Positions 51,668 to 59,191 of a stretch of DNA of 64,000 nt are shown in pieces (position 1 is the first letter of the stretch; each line of letters opens with the position of its first letter). The notes under the pieces are model-generated. The model ran no database searches. It was given only the letters and a program-made list of their open reading frames with translations, and was not told where the DNA came from. A program made the position numbers and the translations under genes. The DNA is from Paenibacillus silvae (GTDB taxonomy: Bacteria; Bacillota; Bacilli; Paenibacillales; Paenibacillaceae). The stretch is taken from contig NZ_BMFU01000001.1 of the NCBI RefSeq assembly GCF_014639235.1, positions 186,001-250,000 of the forward strand, written 5' to 3'.

Positions 51668-52600
51668 ATGGAATTCAGACAACTTCAATATACATTGCAG
51701 ATTGCTGCCGAACGCAACTTTTCACGAGCCGCAGAGAAATTACATATTGCCCAGCCTTCCTTGAGCCAGCAGCTTTCCAAGCTGGAGAAGGAGCTAGGTG
51801 TTCTGCTGTTTCAACGCAATACCAGTACGGTTGAGCTGACACATGCGGGAGTTACCTTTGTAGAGCAGGCTCAGAAAATTGTGGATGCTGTGGAGCTGCT
51901 GCGTCAGGAAATGTCGGATATTTCGCAGCTTCGCAAAGGAAAGGTTGTCGTTGGCAGCATGCCAATCACCGGCTCACATCTGCTTCCGCATGTGCTTCCT
52001 GCTTTTCAGCTGGCGTATCCTGATATAGAAGTTACTTTGCTGGAGGACTCCGGTCTTGCACTCGAAAAGCTGACGGCCAGCGGCAAAGCGGACCTCAGTC
52101 TGCTCTCCTTGCCTTTGCAGGAGCCCAGCTTGTCTTATGTTAAGATTGGTGAAGAACGCATTGATCTGGCAGTACCTCCGAATCATCGCCTGGCGCATCG
52201 AGGAGACCCGGATCATCCACAGCCTGTGCGAATCGATGAGCTGCGGGAAGAGCCCTTTGTTGTATTAAAAAAAGGACAGGGCTTTCGCAAACTCACCTTT
52301 GACCTGTGCGAACAAGCTGGCTTTAATCCACAGGTGGTGTTTGAGAGCACCAATATTGAAACACTGCAATCGCTGGTCGCAACGGGCATGGGCATCACTC
52401 TGGTTCCCCGCTTTATCGCCCGTGCTCCACGCAGTGAATTCGTGCCGGTGTATGTGCCCCTTGCTGAGCCGACGCCGAGCCGTACTCTAGTTGTCGCTTA
52501 TCGCCAGGGACGAGTGCTCTCCAAAGCAGCAGAAGCCTTTATTCAAACCTTTCAGAAAACAGTCGCAGCGCTATCCAAGTCAGATAACTTGTCAGGTTAA
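51668..52600 (+). CDS. LysR-family regulator divergent from leuCD
   Basis: The 310-residue protein has the N-terminal helix-turn-helix (FSRAAEKLHIAQPSLSQQLSKLE) and a C-terminal substrate-binding fold (from about residue 90). Start ATG 51668 is chosen because LysR proteins begin with MEFRQL-type sequence. Upstream ATGs (51647, 51656) are in frame but give no better site. A LysR-type palindrome between it and leuC makes leuCD a likely target, perhaps with a leucine-pathway intermediate as coinducer (inference). There is no terminator evident after it. Confidence 0.9.
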   Translation: MEFRQLQYTLQIAAERNFSRAAEKLHIAQPSLSQQLSKLEKELGVLLFQRNTSTVELTHAGVTFVEQAQKIVDAVELLRQEMSDISQLRKGKVVVGSMPITGSHLLPHVLPAFQLAYPDIEVTLLEDSGLALEKLTASGKADLSLLSLPLQEPSLSYVKIGEERIDLAVPPNHRLAHRGDPDHPQPVRIDELREEPFVVLKKGQGFRKLTFDLCEQAGFNPQVVFESTNIETLQSLVATGMGITLVPRFIARAPRSEFVPVYVPLAEPTPSRTLVVAYRQGRVLSKAAEAFIQTFQKTVAALSKSDNLSG

Positions 52601-52709
52601 AGTGCTATCTGTGCAGGTCGATTACAGTATGAGGTGAACCTGCTCACTGCAGGAATATAACCGAACTCATGCGAAGTCGTCACATATAGGACGTCCATCT
52701 GTTGGTGGT

Positions 52710-52769
52710 CATGTGTTGATGGTTATGTGTTGGAAGTTCATGTGTTGGAAGTTCATGTGTTGAATGCCT
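52710..52769 (+). repeat. Four 14-15 bp tandem repeats
   Basis: Units 52711-52724, 52725-52739, 52740-52754 and 52755-52769 share ATGTGTTG; the two middle units are identical (ATGTGTTGGAAGTTC). No gene covers the stretch. Confidence 0.88.
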
Positions 52770-52881
52770 TGTATTGGAGCAGAAGGTGAAGTAAAAGGAA
52801 TGGAGAGGGACGTGAAATGCTCATACTGAAAAATTGCACGCAACAGCAGGCATTTATGCACGTTCAGCAGGTATTTTGTCT

Positions 52882-53013
52882 GCATTCAGCGTGAATTCAG
52901 TATGCAATTTGCGTGCATCCAGCATGAATCCAGTATGTATATTGCATGCATTCAGTATAGATCCAGTATATATTTTGCATGCATTCAGCGCAGATTCAGT
53001 ATACATTTTTCAT
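52882..53013 (+). repeat. Four 33-bp tandem repeats, open as an 11-residue repeat
   Basis: Units begin at 52882, 52915, 52948 and 52981, each starting GCATYCAG and ending TTGCRT-like. The period of 33 bp keeps frame. A frame open from TTG 52834 to 53058 reads through all of them, giving units such as AFSIDPVYILH. No ribosome binding site precedes that TTG, so translation is doubtful. Confidence 0.85.
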
Positions 53014-53053
53014 GCAATTGCGAGCGAAACTGCTCCAGAGCCTGATGCCGAGC

Positions 53054-53253
53054 GCTAACGATTCCCACAGACCTTATTTACGCATTTTACACCACTTTTA
53101 ATTTCTAACGAATCTATAGAACGTTATTTCAACTGAAGAGGGCAAAATCCCCTCATTTCATGTCTAAAACCTGGAAATAACGTCTCTGTGATTCGTTAGA
53201 ATTACAAATTGGTGATTTTACGTTAAATAGCATCCTGAGGATTCGTTAGAATT
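53054..53253. repeat. Four-unit dispersed repeat cluster with inverted arms
   Basis: The core TTCTAACGAATC occurs at 53103, and as its complement at 53190-53201 and 53240-53251; a variant (GCTAACGATTC) is at 53054. ACGTTATTTC follows the core after 6 bases at 53121, and its inverse is at 53174. Units 2 and 3 form 28-bp inverted arms around a 43-bp centre holding a small GAGGG/CCCTC hairpin. No coding signal is seen. Confidence 0.75.
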
Positions 53254-53279
53254 CTTGCAACCTTAACCTTCCCCGTTCC

Positions 53280-53500
53280 TTCGCCCTACCTTTCAATTTT
53301 CACCATTTTCCCGTTGCTCCCCCTTCTTTTCGTTGTCCACCGTTGGTTTCCATTGCTTATATTTGTTTTTCCTTTCCTTCACTTCAATTTACTTCACTTC
53401 ATTTCGGTTTACTTTTCTTTACTCCACTTCACATCACTCTACTCTACTCTACTCTACTCTACTCTACCTTACCTTTACTCCTTGCGCTCCACTGTTTTCT
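53280..53500 (+). repeat. Pyrimidine-rich tract with (ACTCT)6
   Basis: The plus strand is strongly T/C-rich over about 220 bp. It includes six perfect ACTCT units at 53436-53465. It lies just beyond the stop of the convergent nitrilase gene. Open frames here are low-complexity and not gene-like. Confidence 0.88.
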
Positions 53501-53518
53501 TCACCCCAGCGTTTCCGA

Positions 53519-54337
53519 CTATTTCCCGCCAAAATAAATACTTGGTCTGCGGTCCTCAAACACGGGAATGCGTCCACGAACTTCATCAACCAAAGCAGGA
53601 CGAATCATGCCTGTTACGATCTCTTCCCCTTCTCCGCCTTCAGCTACAATCTCACCCCAAGGGTCGATGATCAGGGAGTGACCAAAAAATTCAGTGTCTC
53701 CCCCTTTGCCCACACGATTACATGCAATCACATACATCTGGTTCTCAATTGCTCTCGCCGTCAGTAGTGTGCGCCAGTGATGCAGACGGGGATTTGGCCA
53801 TTCGGCTGGCACAATTAAAGCACGAGCACCGCTCAGAGCCAGCGTCCGGGCTAATTCGGGAAAACGTATATCGTAACAGATCGATGCCCCTGCGGTCAGA
53901 CCGCTGCCCAACTCAAACATTTCAGGCTGAGCGCCTGGTTCCAAATATTTTTCCTCATCCATCAACCGGAACAGATGAAGTTTATCGTAACGTGATACTT
54001 CTTCCCCTGCTTCATTATAGACATACATCGTATTGTATATTTGCCCGTCACGCTTTTCGGCAATGGAGCCACCCACAATCGAAAGCCCATGCTTTTTGGC
54101 AAAAGCAGACAGCCATGCTCTTGACGTTTGTCCCTCCGGGTCAGCCAGCTCATGAATCTGCGTCAAAGCATATCCTGTGTTCCACATCTCGGGAAGCACG
54201 GCCACTTTCAAATCCGGATATTGTTCTACTGCACGTTCCAGCAGCATCTGCATATGAGCATGGTTTGCTTCCGGGTTCCCCAGCGTAATGTTCCCCTGGA
54301 TCAAGGCCACCCTTAATTTCCCTTGTTGTTCAGTCAT
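53519..54337 (-). CDS. Nitrilase-superfamily carbon-nitrogen hydrolase (omega-amidase/MtnU-like)
   Basis: The 272-residue protein starts at ATG 54337 behind GGAGGAG. The catalytic triad is Glu50 (LPEMWNTGY), Lys119 (YDKLHLF) and Cys154 (ASICYDIRFPE). The nearest known role in Bacilli is an omega-amidase (MtnU/YafV type) that hydrolyses alpha-ketoglutaramate or ketosuccinamate made by a glutamine transaminase. A transaminase gene lies 3.3 kb away, with an iron module in between. The exact substrate is inferred. Confidence 0.88.
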   Translation of the reverse strand: MTEQQGKLRVALIQGNITLGNPEANHAHMQMLLERAVEQYPDLKVAVLPEMWNTGYALTQIHELADPEGQTSRAWLSAFAKKHGLSIVGGSIAEKRDGQIYNTMYVYNEAGEEVSRYDKLHLFRLMDEEKYLEPGAQPEMFELGSGLTAGASICYDIRFPELARTLALSGARALIVPAEWPNPRLHHWRTLLTARAIENQMYVIACNRVGKGGDTEFFGHSLIIDPWGEIVAEGGEGEEIVTGMIRPALVDEVRGRIPVFEDRRPSIYFGGK

Positions 54338-54405
54338 CCCCCAACACTCCTCCAAAACGTAATACTTGATATCATAGCCTGATCCCGAGAAAATCCGCAA
54401 CTGTA

Positions 54406-55960
54406 TTACTGCAAATGGTTATACAACAAATCAGGTAATTTTCCCAACAGTTGCTCATATGTCTGTGCATCACCTGAATTCCAGGCCAGCTCCTCTAATG
54501 GATAAACACGTCCCTGTTCTACAGCCGTAAGATTTCTCCACTCTGGACTTTGCAGCAACCTCTCTGTGGCATGTCGTGCAGCACGCTCCTGAGGTAACAT
54601 GAGGAAAAGGTAATCTCCCGCATATTCGTGAACCTCATCAGCTGAAATTTCTTTATATGCTCTGCCTGCCGCAAGAGCTTCCTGCACTTTGTGAACCGGC
54701 CTGAAGCCAAGCGGATGGTACAATAGTGGCGCAAGTCCGATGTTCCCCATCACAAACAAGCGTGCTCCGCGATGGTAGGTCAGTACAGAAGCTGTTTCGC
54801 CGAGTGGGATTGCTTTGCCGATCTTCTTCCACATATGCACGAGTTGTTTCTCATAAGAACTTAACCATCGTTTAGCCTTGTTCTGTCTGCCAAACCAGCT
54901 CCCTGCTCTGGTCAAACGTTCGTGAAGAGACGCATGGGAGTTATAAGCCAGTGTAGGTGCAATGCGTGACAATAGCTCATACTGCTCCTCATCTTCGCTA
55001 TCCATAATAATCAGGTCTGGCTTTAAACGGCTAGCCGTCTCGACATTCATATGAGCCACAGGATCATACGCCTGTTCCCCAAGTAAGGGGATGCCTAATA
55101 CTCGCAAATCTCCGGCCGTATGACCAAAAAAGAGAACTCTCTCTGGATTTGCAGGAATATGTACGTCATGTCCCAGCCAATCCTTTACCATCATTTGCTG
55201 TTGGATTGACCTGTCATACTGCCTGGGGGATAATCCGGTGATCTGGCGAAAACGTCTGCTAAAATAATACTCATCTTTAAATCCAACGCGGCCCGCAATG
55301 TCACGTAAAGGTGCATCTGTCTTGCGTAACCATTCCTTCGCATGCTGAATACGAACATGATTGATATAGTCAAGCGGTTTGTGTCCGGTTCGCTCTCTGA
55401 ACATTGTTGTGTATAAGGCTGGCCGAATACCAGCCATACTTGCAAGCTTTTGTACAGAGATTTCATTCGCAGTAACGGGTGATAATCAGTTCCATCCAGC
55501 GCTGAAACAATGTGTTCAGATGACTGTATTCCGCATCATTTTTATAACTTCGCGACGCATATATTTCTTTTATTTCACCGTGCAAAGGAACAGCTGCTGT
55601 ATCATTTAATCGGGTTCGATTCTGGAATAAAGGCCGTGTGTACTGCTCCGGGTTACCTGAACCTGCTTGAAACACATCATAAGTCATCACCTTATATTTC
55701 AGATGCTTCGAACCTCTGTGTTCAAGCTGGTATGCTTCACCTGGAGAAACCGGGTAGATATGCCCTGTACTAAAAGGCCAATGTTCCGTCCCGATGTACA
55801 AGTGACCTTCCCCTTCTTCACAGATTAAAAATGTATGTTTGCCACACTGCACCTCAAGCATGATATGATCTCGCGGTTCTATTCGTTGCTCCAGATGGTT
55901 CAGCCGAAACATAAATGCAGCAAAAAATAACATGTCGTGATTCACATCTGAAGTTTTCAT
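54406..55960 (-). pseudogene. AraC-FecB (Btr-like) regulator broken by a single-base frameshift
   Basis: ATG 55960, behind AGGAG, opens a cupin-like N-terminal domain that stops at TGA 55463 (165 residues). The +1 frame then continues from VTANEISVQKLASMAG into an AraC helix-turn-helix (FKDEYYFSRRFRQITG) and a FecB-like domain ending at 54406. The N-terminal part lacks the DNA-binding domain, and the second part (first Met 55437) lacks the first HTH helix. Deleting one C from the CCC in ATCACCCGTTAC (about 55477-55481) restores one frame of about 517 residues. The FecB part resembles the FecB at 56339-57355. A sequencing error or programmed shift cannot be excluded. Confidence 0.82.
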
Positions 55961-55983
55961 AGTATTTCATCTCCTGATGGTAT

Positions 55984-55998
55984 TGAGAAAGATTATCA
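55984..55998. promoter_or_regulatory. Fur-like box before the broken regulator
   Basis: On the minus strand TGATAATCTTTCTCA matches 13 of 15 positions of the 7-1-7 consensus. It lies 24 bp upstream of the start. It is weaker than the other boxes. Confidence 0.45.
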
Positions 55999-56092
55999 CT
56001 CTGGATTTCTATGCATTCATTATAGTTGAGCGCTGATCTCTTATCCAGGCTATTTTGTTTTATGAAAAGACTCTTCCTGGCAATTGGAATAT

Positions 56093-56125
56093 AAAAAACG
56101 CTCAACCAGAAGTTGAACGCTTTTC
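56093..56125 (-). terminator. Terminator downstream of the second FecB gene
   Basis: Imperfect 12-bp arms (with CTCAAC/GTTGA core) close a 5-base loop. T6 follows on the minus strand. A repeat element lies between this and the FecB stop. Confidence 0.6.
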
Positions 56126-56158
56126 ATATATCCAATCCATTTATTCAACATTCTGTTC

Positions 56159-56333
56159 GGGTAACCAGGGCGTGTCTTGAAACCTGCTGAAGTGCATCTT
56201 CCACTACCTTTTCATCCAATGTTGCGTCACGTTCCCTTGATGTGCCACGGCACGCCTGCGGTAAACTTCCTGTCTTGGAACGAAAATTCGGCAAAATTGG
56301 CTGCCTTCAGCGTTTTCAGACACGCTCTTACCC
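56159..56333. mobile_element. 175-bp MITE-like element or IS remnant with terminal inverted repeats
   Basis: The left end starts GGGTAAcCAGGGCGTGTCT; the right end, read on the minus strand, starts GGGTAAGAGCGTGTCT. Both continue to GCTGAAG about 30 bp in. The ends are roughly 37-bp inverted repeats with mismatches. The interior carries no intact gene; short reading frames in it are broken. It sits between the stop of the FecB gene (5 bp away) and that gene's terminator. A related fragment is at 14505-14580. No target-site duplication is clear. Confidence 0.65.
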
Positions 56334-56338
56334 TGATT

Positions 56339-57355
56339 CTATTGCATCATCTGTTTTGGCAGCTCTTTCAGCAGCCATTCCCTGGACATTGCATCCCCTG
56401 AAGCTTTGACGATACTAAAATTATACACCTTGCCTGCTTTTACTGCGGGCAGGTTTTTCCATACAGGGCTGTCCATCAATTCCTTGGTGGACTGCTTGGC
56501 ATCATCCGTTACAGGATCAAGGATAAATATTCGATCACCTGCGACTTCTGTCATTTTTTCCAAAGAAATTTCGGCAAATCCCATTCCCTCATCTATGACC
56601 TTCTGTATTTCATCTGTCGGTGTCAATCCGTCCTTGCCATATAATAATTGTGGTAGCCCCGCTCCTGCCATTACAAAAAGGCGATTTCCCGGATACATCG
56701 TAAATACAGATGCCGTCTCTCCTTCTTTCAAACCATTCTCGTGAAGCTGCTTCCACATTTCCGCTGTTGCTGTTTTATTCGCTGTAATCCATTCCTCTGC
56801 TTCCTGCTTTTTGTTTAACATATCACCAAGAATTCGCATTCGATCTTCCAACGATGCAAATGAGTTAAAGGTTACCGTAGGGGCTATTTTCGAGATTTGA
56901 CTGTACTGTTCCTCATCGTTATTCGAGAAAATAATCAGATCCGGATTCAACCCGAGTGCCTTCTCCACATTAAACGGAAACCCGACATCTTCCGCATTGG
57001 CTACCAGATCATCAAATACCATGCCTTCCTGCCGTAGTATGCCAACCGGAATAACGCCCAGTGCAACCAAATCCCCGGTAACTTCTCCATGGTAGATTAC
57101 TCGTTCAGGAGTAACAGGAATGGTCGCGTTATGACCTGTCCAATCCTTGAACTGTCTTGTCTGCTGCACTTTCCCCTCATCCGCCGCAGTCTGTTCTGCT
57201 GAACCCGTGTCTTCGCCTGCCTGATTAACCGATGAAGTGGACTTATTTTCCGAAGTTGGCACTGGTGTTTCCGCCATGTTTCCACATGCGAGTAAAAATG
57301 CGGACAACGTTGTGAGTGTCAATACAACGGCCGAATTGCGAAACTTGTTTTGCAT
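56339..57355 (-). CDS. Second FecB-like iron-siderophore binding lipoprotein
   Basis: The 338-residue protein has lipobox LLAC (Cys24), then an acidic Ser/Thr linker and the FecB-type fold: DWTGHNATIPVTPERVIYHG, NPDLIIFSNNDEEQYSQISKIAPTV, and a closing VKAGKVYNFSIV block. It shows close similarity to the FecB domain of the broken regulator downstream, including NDEEQYxxxSxIAPT. Start ATG 57355 follows TAGGGGGAG. A Fur box of 14/15 lies about 50-70 bp upstream. No permease or ATPase gene adjoins it. Confidence 0.92.
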   Translation of the reverse strand: MQNKFRNSAVVLTLTTLSAFLLACGNMAETPVPTSENKSTSSVNQAGEDTGSAEQTAADEGKVQQTRQFKDWTGHNATIPVTPERVIYHGEVTGDLVALGVIPVGILRQEGMVFDDLVANAEDVGFPFNVEKALGLNPDLIIFSNNDEEQYSQISKIAPTVTFNSFASLEDRMRILGDMLNKKQEAEEWITANKTATAEMWKQLHENGLKEGETASVFTMYPGNRLFVMAGAGLPQLLYGKDGLTPTDEIQKVIDEGMGFAEISLEKMTEVAGDRIFILDPVTDDAKQSTKELMDSPVWKNLPAVKAGKVYNFSIVKASGDAMSREWLLKELPKQMMQ

Positions 57356-57403
57356 CTCTATTTCTCCCCCTATATAACGTGCTAATTTAGCTTTGGATAA
57401 TAA

Positions 57404-57423
57404 TGATATTGATTATCATTATC
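57404..57423. promoter_or_regulatory. Fur box upstream of the second FecB gene
   Basis: TGATATTGATTATCA (57404-57418) matches 14 of 15, followed by a further TTATC. It lies 49 bp upstream of the start codon. Confidence 0.75.
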
Positions 57424-57600
57424 GAATAACATCTTAAGTTATATCTTTACTGAACTCAATGGACAAACCTGAATTCTTTATTTCACTTTTGTACAAATCC
57501 ATCTTCATTACTGTCATCTCCCCCTATACAGCTCGGGATTGACGTGATAAATTAATAAAAACGTTTGGCTATAAATGAACCTTCGGAGTGATAAAATACG

Positions 57601-58809
57601 ATGACTAATGCTGACTATACTTCTTCACGTTCTGCTTTTCCCATTCCATCTGCTGATATGCTGTCACAGCTGCCCACGCAATTTTTTGCAACGCTAGTGC
57701 AAAACGTTAATCGTGAGATCGCAGACGGTCATGATGTTATCAATCTGGGCCAGGGCAACCCTGACACCCCTACACCGCCGCATATTATCCGTTCCTTACA
57801 AGAGTCGGCTGAAAATCCGCTATATCACAAATATTCCCCGTTTCGCGGATATGCCTTCCTCAAGGAAGCTGTCGCCAAGCGATATAAGGAAGACTATAAT
57901 GTCGATCTTGACCCCGAAACCGAAGTGGCTATTCTTTTTGGCGGCAAAACCGGACTCGTTCAATTACCACAAATATTGTTGAATCCGGGTGACGTGTGCC
58001 TTGTTCCAGATCCGGGGTACCCGGATTACTGGTCGGGCGTTGCAATCGCGCAGGCACGTATGAGCTTTATGCCGTTATTGGAAGGGAACGGGTTTCTGCC
58101 CGATTACGAGGCTATTTCCGCAGATGACAGGCAGAAAGCCAAGCTGATGTTTCTGAACTATCCGAACAATCCGACCTCAGCTGCGGCTCCACTATCCTTC
58201 TATGAAGATACCGTTGAATTTGCAATACAAAATCAGATTGTGGTGGCTAGTGATTTTGCATATGGCGCTATCGGTTACGATGGGCATCGCCCAGTGAGCT
58301 TCCTGCAAGCTCCGGGAGCAAAAGAAGTAGGAATCGAGTTTTATACGTTATCCAAAACGTACAACATGGCTGGATGGCGTGTTGGATTTGCGCTAGGCAA
58401 TGCGGAGATAATCTCTAAAATCAATTTGCTGCAGGATCACATTTATGTCAGCCTGTTTGGCGGCATTCAGGCTGCGGCTGCCGAGGCCCTCACAGGTCCC
58501 CAGGATTGTGTTACTTCGCTCGTAGCCAAGTATGCATCCCGCCGTGATGCGTTTTATGAAGCCCTCTCCGCCATCGGCTGGCAGGCTCCGAAACCGCAAG
58601 GTTCTTTTTTCGGCTGGCTGCCTGTACCTGAAGGTCACAGCTCTGCTGAATTTGCTAACATTCTGCTAAGAGAGGCAAAAGTAGCTGTTGCGCCAGGCAT
58701 CGGCTTTGGTTCCCACGGGGAAGGCTATGTCCGCATAGGGCTTCTGAGTGATGAGCAGCGATTGCAGGAGGCTGCAGAACGAATCGGCAGACTGCAGCTC
58801 TTCAAGTAA
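57601..58809 (+). CDS. PLP-dependent aminotransferase (class I/II, MtnE-like)
   Basis: The 402-residue fold-type I enzyme has the motif NLGQGNPDTPTP, substrate Asn in LNYPNNPTSAAAP, Asp-x-x-Tyr in SDFAYG, PLP Lys252 in YTLSKTYNMAGWR and the terminal Arg in YVRIGL. It resembles the Bacillus aminotransferases that close methionine salvage by transaminating 4-methylthio-2-oxobutyrate (MtnE). Context supports this: nitrilase nearby and mtnW/mtnX downstream. The specificity is inferred. Start ATG 57601 follows CGGAGTG at a long spacing. Confidence 0.87.
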   Translation: MTNADYTSSRSAFPIPSADMLSQLPTQFFATLVQNVNREIADGHDVINLGQGNPDTPTPPHIIRSLQESAENPLYHKYSPFRGYAFLKEAVAKRYKEDYNVDLDPETEVAILFGGKTGLVQLPQILLNPGDVCLVPDPGYPDYWSGVAIAQARMSFMPLLEGNGFLPDYEAISADDRQKAKLMFLNYPNNPTSAAAPLSFYEDTVEFAIQNQIVVASDFAYGAIGYDGHRPVSFLQAPGAKEVGIEFYTLSKTYNMAGWRVGFALGNAEIISKINLLQDHIYVSLFGGIQAAAAEALTGPQDCVTSLVAKYASRRDAFYEALSAIGWQAPKPQGSFFGWLPVPEGHSSAEFANILLREAKVAVAPGIGFGSHGEGYVRIGLLSDEQRLQEAAERIGRLQLFK

Positions 58810-58850
58810 AGGTATCATTCGTTTTGCAAAAGCACATGGGCACAATCCCT

Positions 58851-58879
58851 TTGCATATGCCAACTTTCCATGGTATGTT
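58851..58879 (+). promoter_or_regulatory. Promoter of the proBAC-mtn operon
   Basis: TTGCAT and TATGTT are spaced by 17 bp, just upstream of the T-box leader. Confidence 0.6.
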
Positions 58880-58885
58880 ATAAGA

Positions 58886-59138
58886 AATAGTTAGAACGAA
58901 ACGTGATGACGGGACCAGTAAGAGAGAACCGGCTGTGCACAGAGAGTAAATTCCATTCGGTTGAGAGAATTTACCGCAGCTTCTCCCTGAAACCTACCCC
59001 CGAGCGGCCTGTTGCACACAGGACAGTGCCTTCTGTTACAGGGCATGAAGCCGGATGATCTGATCATCAATAAAGGTGGTACCGCGGAAGTAACGAACTT
59101 TCGTCCTTTTTAACCAAAGGACGAGAGTTTTTTTTGTA
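58886..59138 (+). promoter_or_regulatory. T-box riboswitch leader, probably proline (CCU) specific
   Basis: The leader has the T-box antiterminator motif AAAGGTGGTACCGCGG (59072-59087), then a 14-bp terminator stem (59096-59109 with 59116-59129) and T8. Stem I carries the AGTAAGAGAGAACC-type pattern near 58917-58930. The specifier region reads GAAACCTACCC near 58989-58999; CCT, a proline codon, precedes ACC as usual. An alternative reading of the register is ACC (Thr). Uncharged tRNA binding would open transcription into proB-proA-proC and the genes beyond. Confidence 0.88.
59096..59138 (+). terminator. Intrinsic terminator of the T-box leader
   Basis: A 14-bp stem with one G-T pair and a 6-base loop is followed by T8. 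It is the off-state hairpin of the T-box. It lies 54 bp before proB. Confidence 0.9.
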
Positions 59139-59191
59139 CCTGAACAGGCTGCCCACCATCACTGATTAATTATGTTTAAGGAAGTGAAACC

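Noticed and set aside
52690..53260. CRISPR array among the repeats
   Set aside because: Repeat units are directly adjacent or degenerate, with no unique spacers of uniform length and no cas genes.
53314..53767. Open frames of 118 and 144 codons in the pyrimidine-rich tract
   Set aside because: They arise from low-complexity Ser/Leu/Thr repeats and run into the nitrilase gene on the other strand; there is no ribosome binding site.
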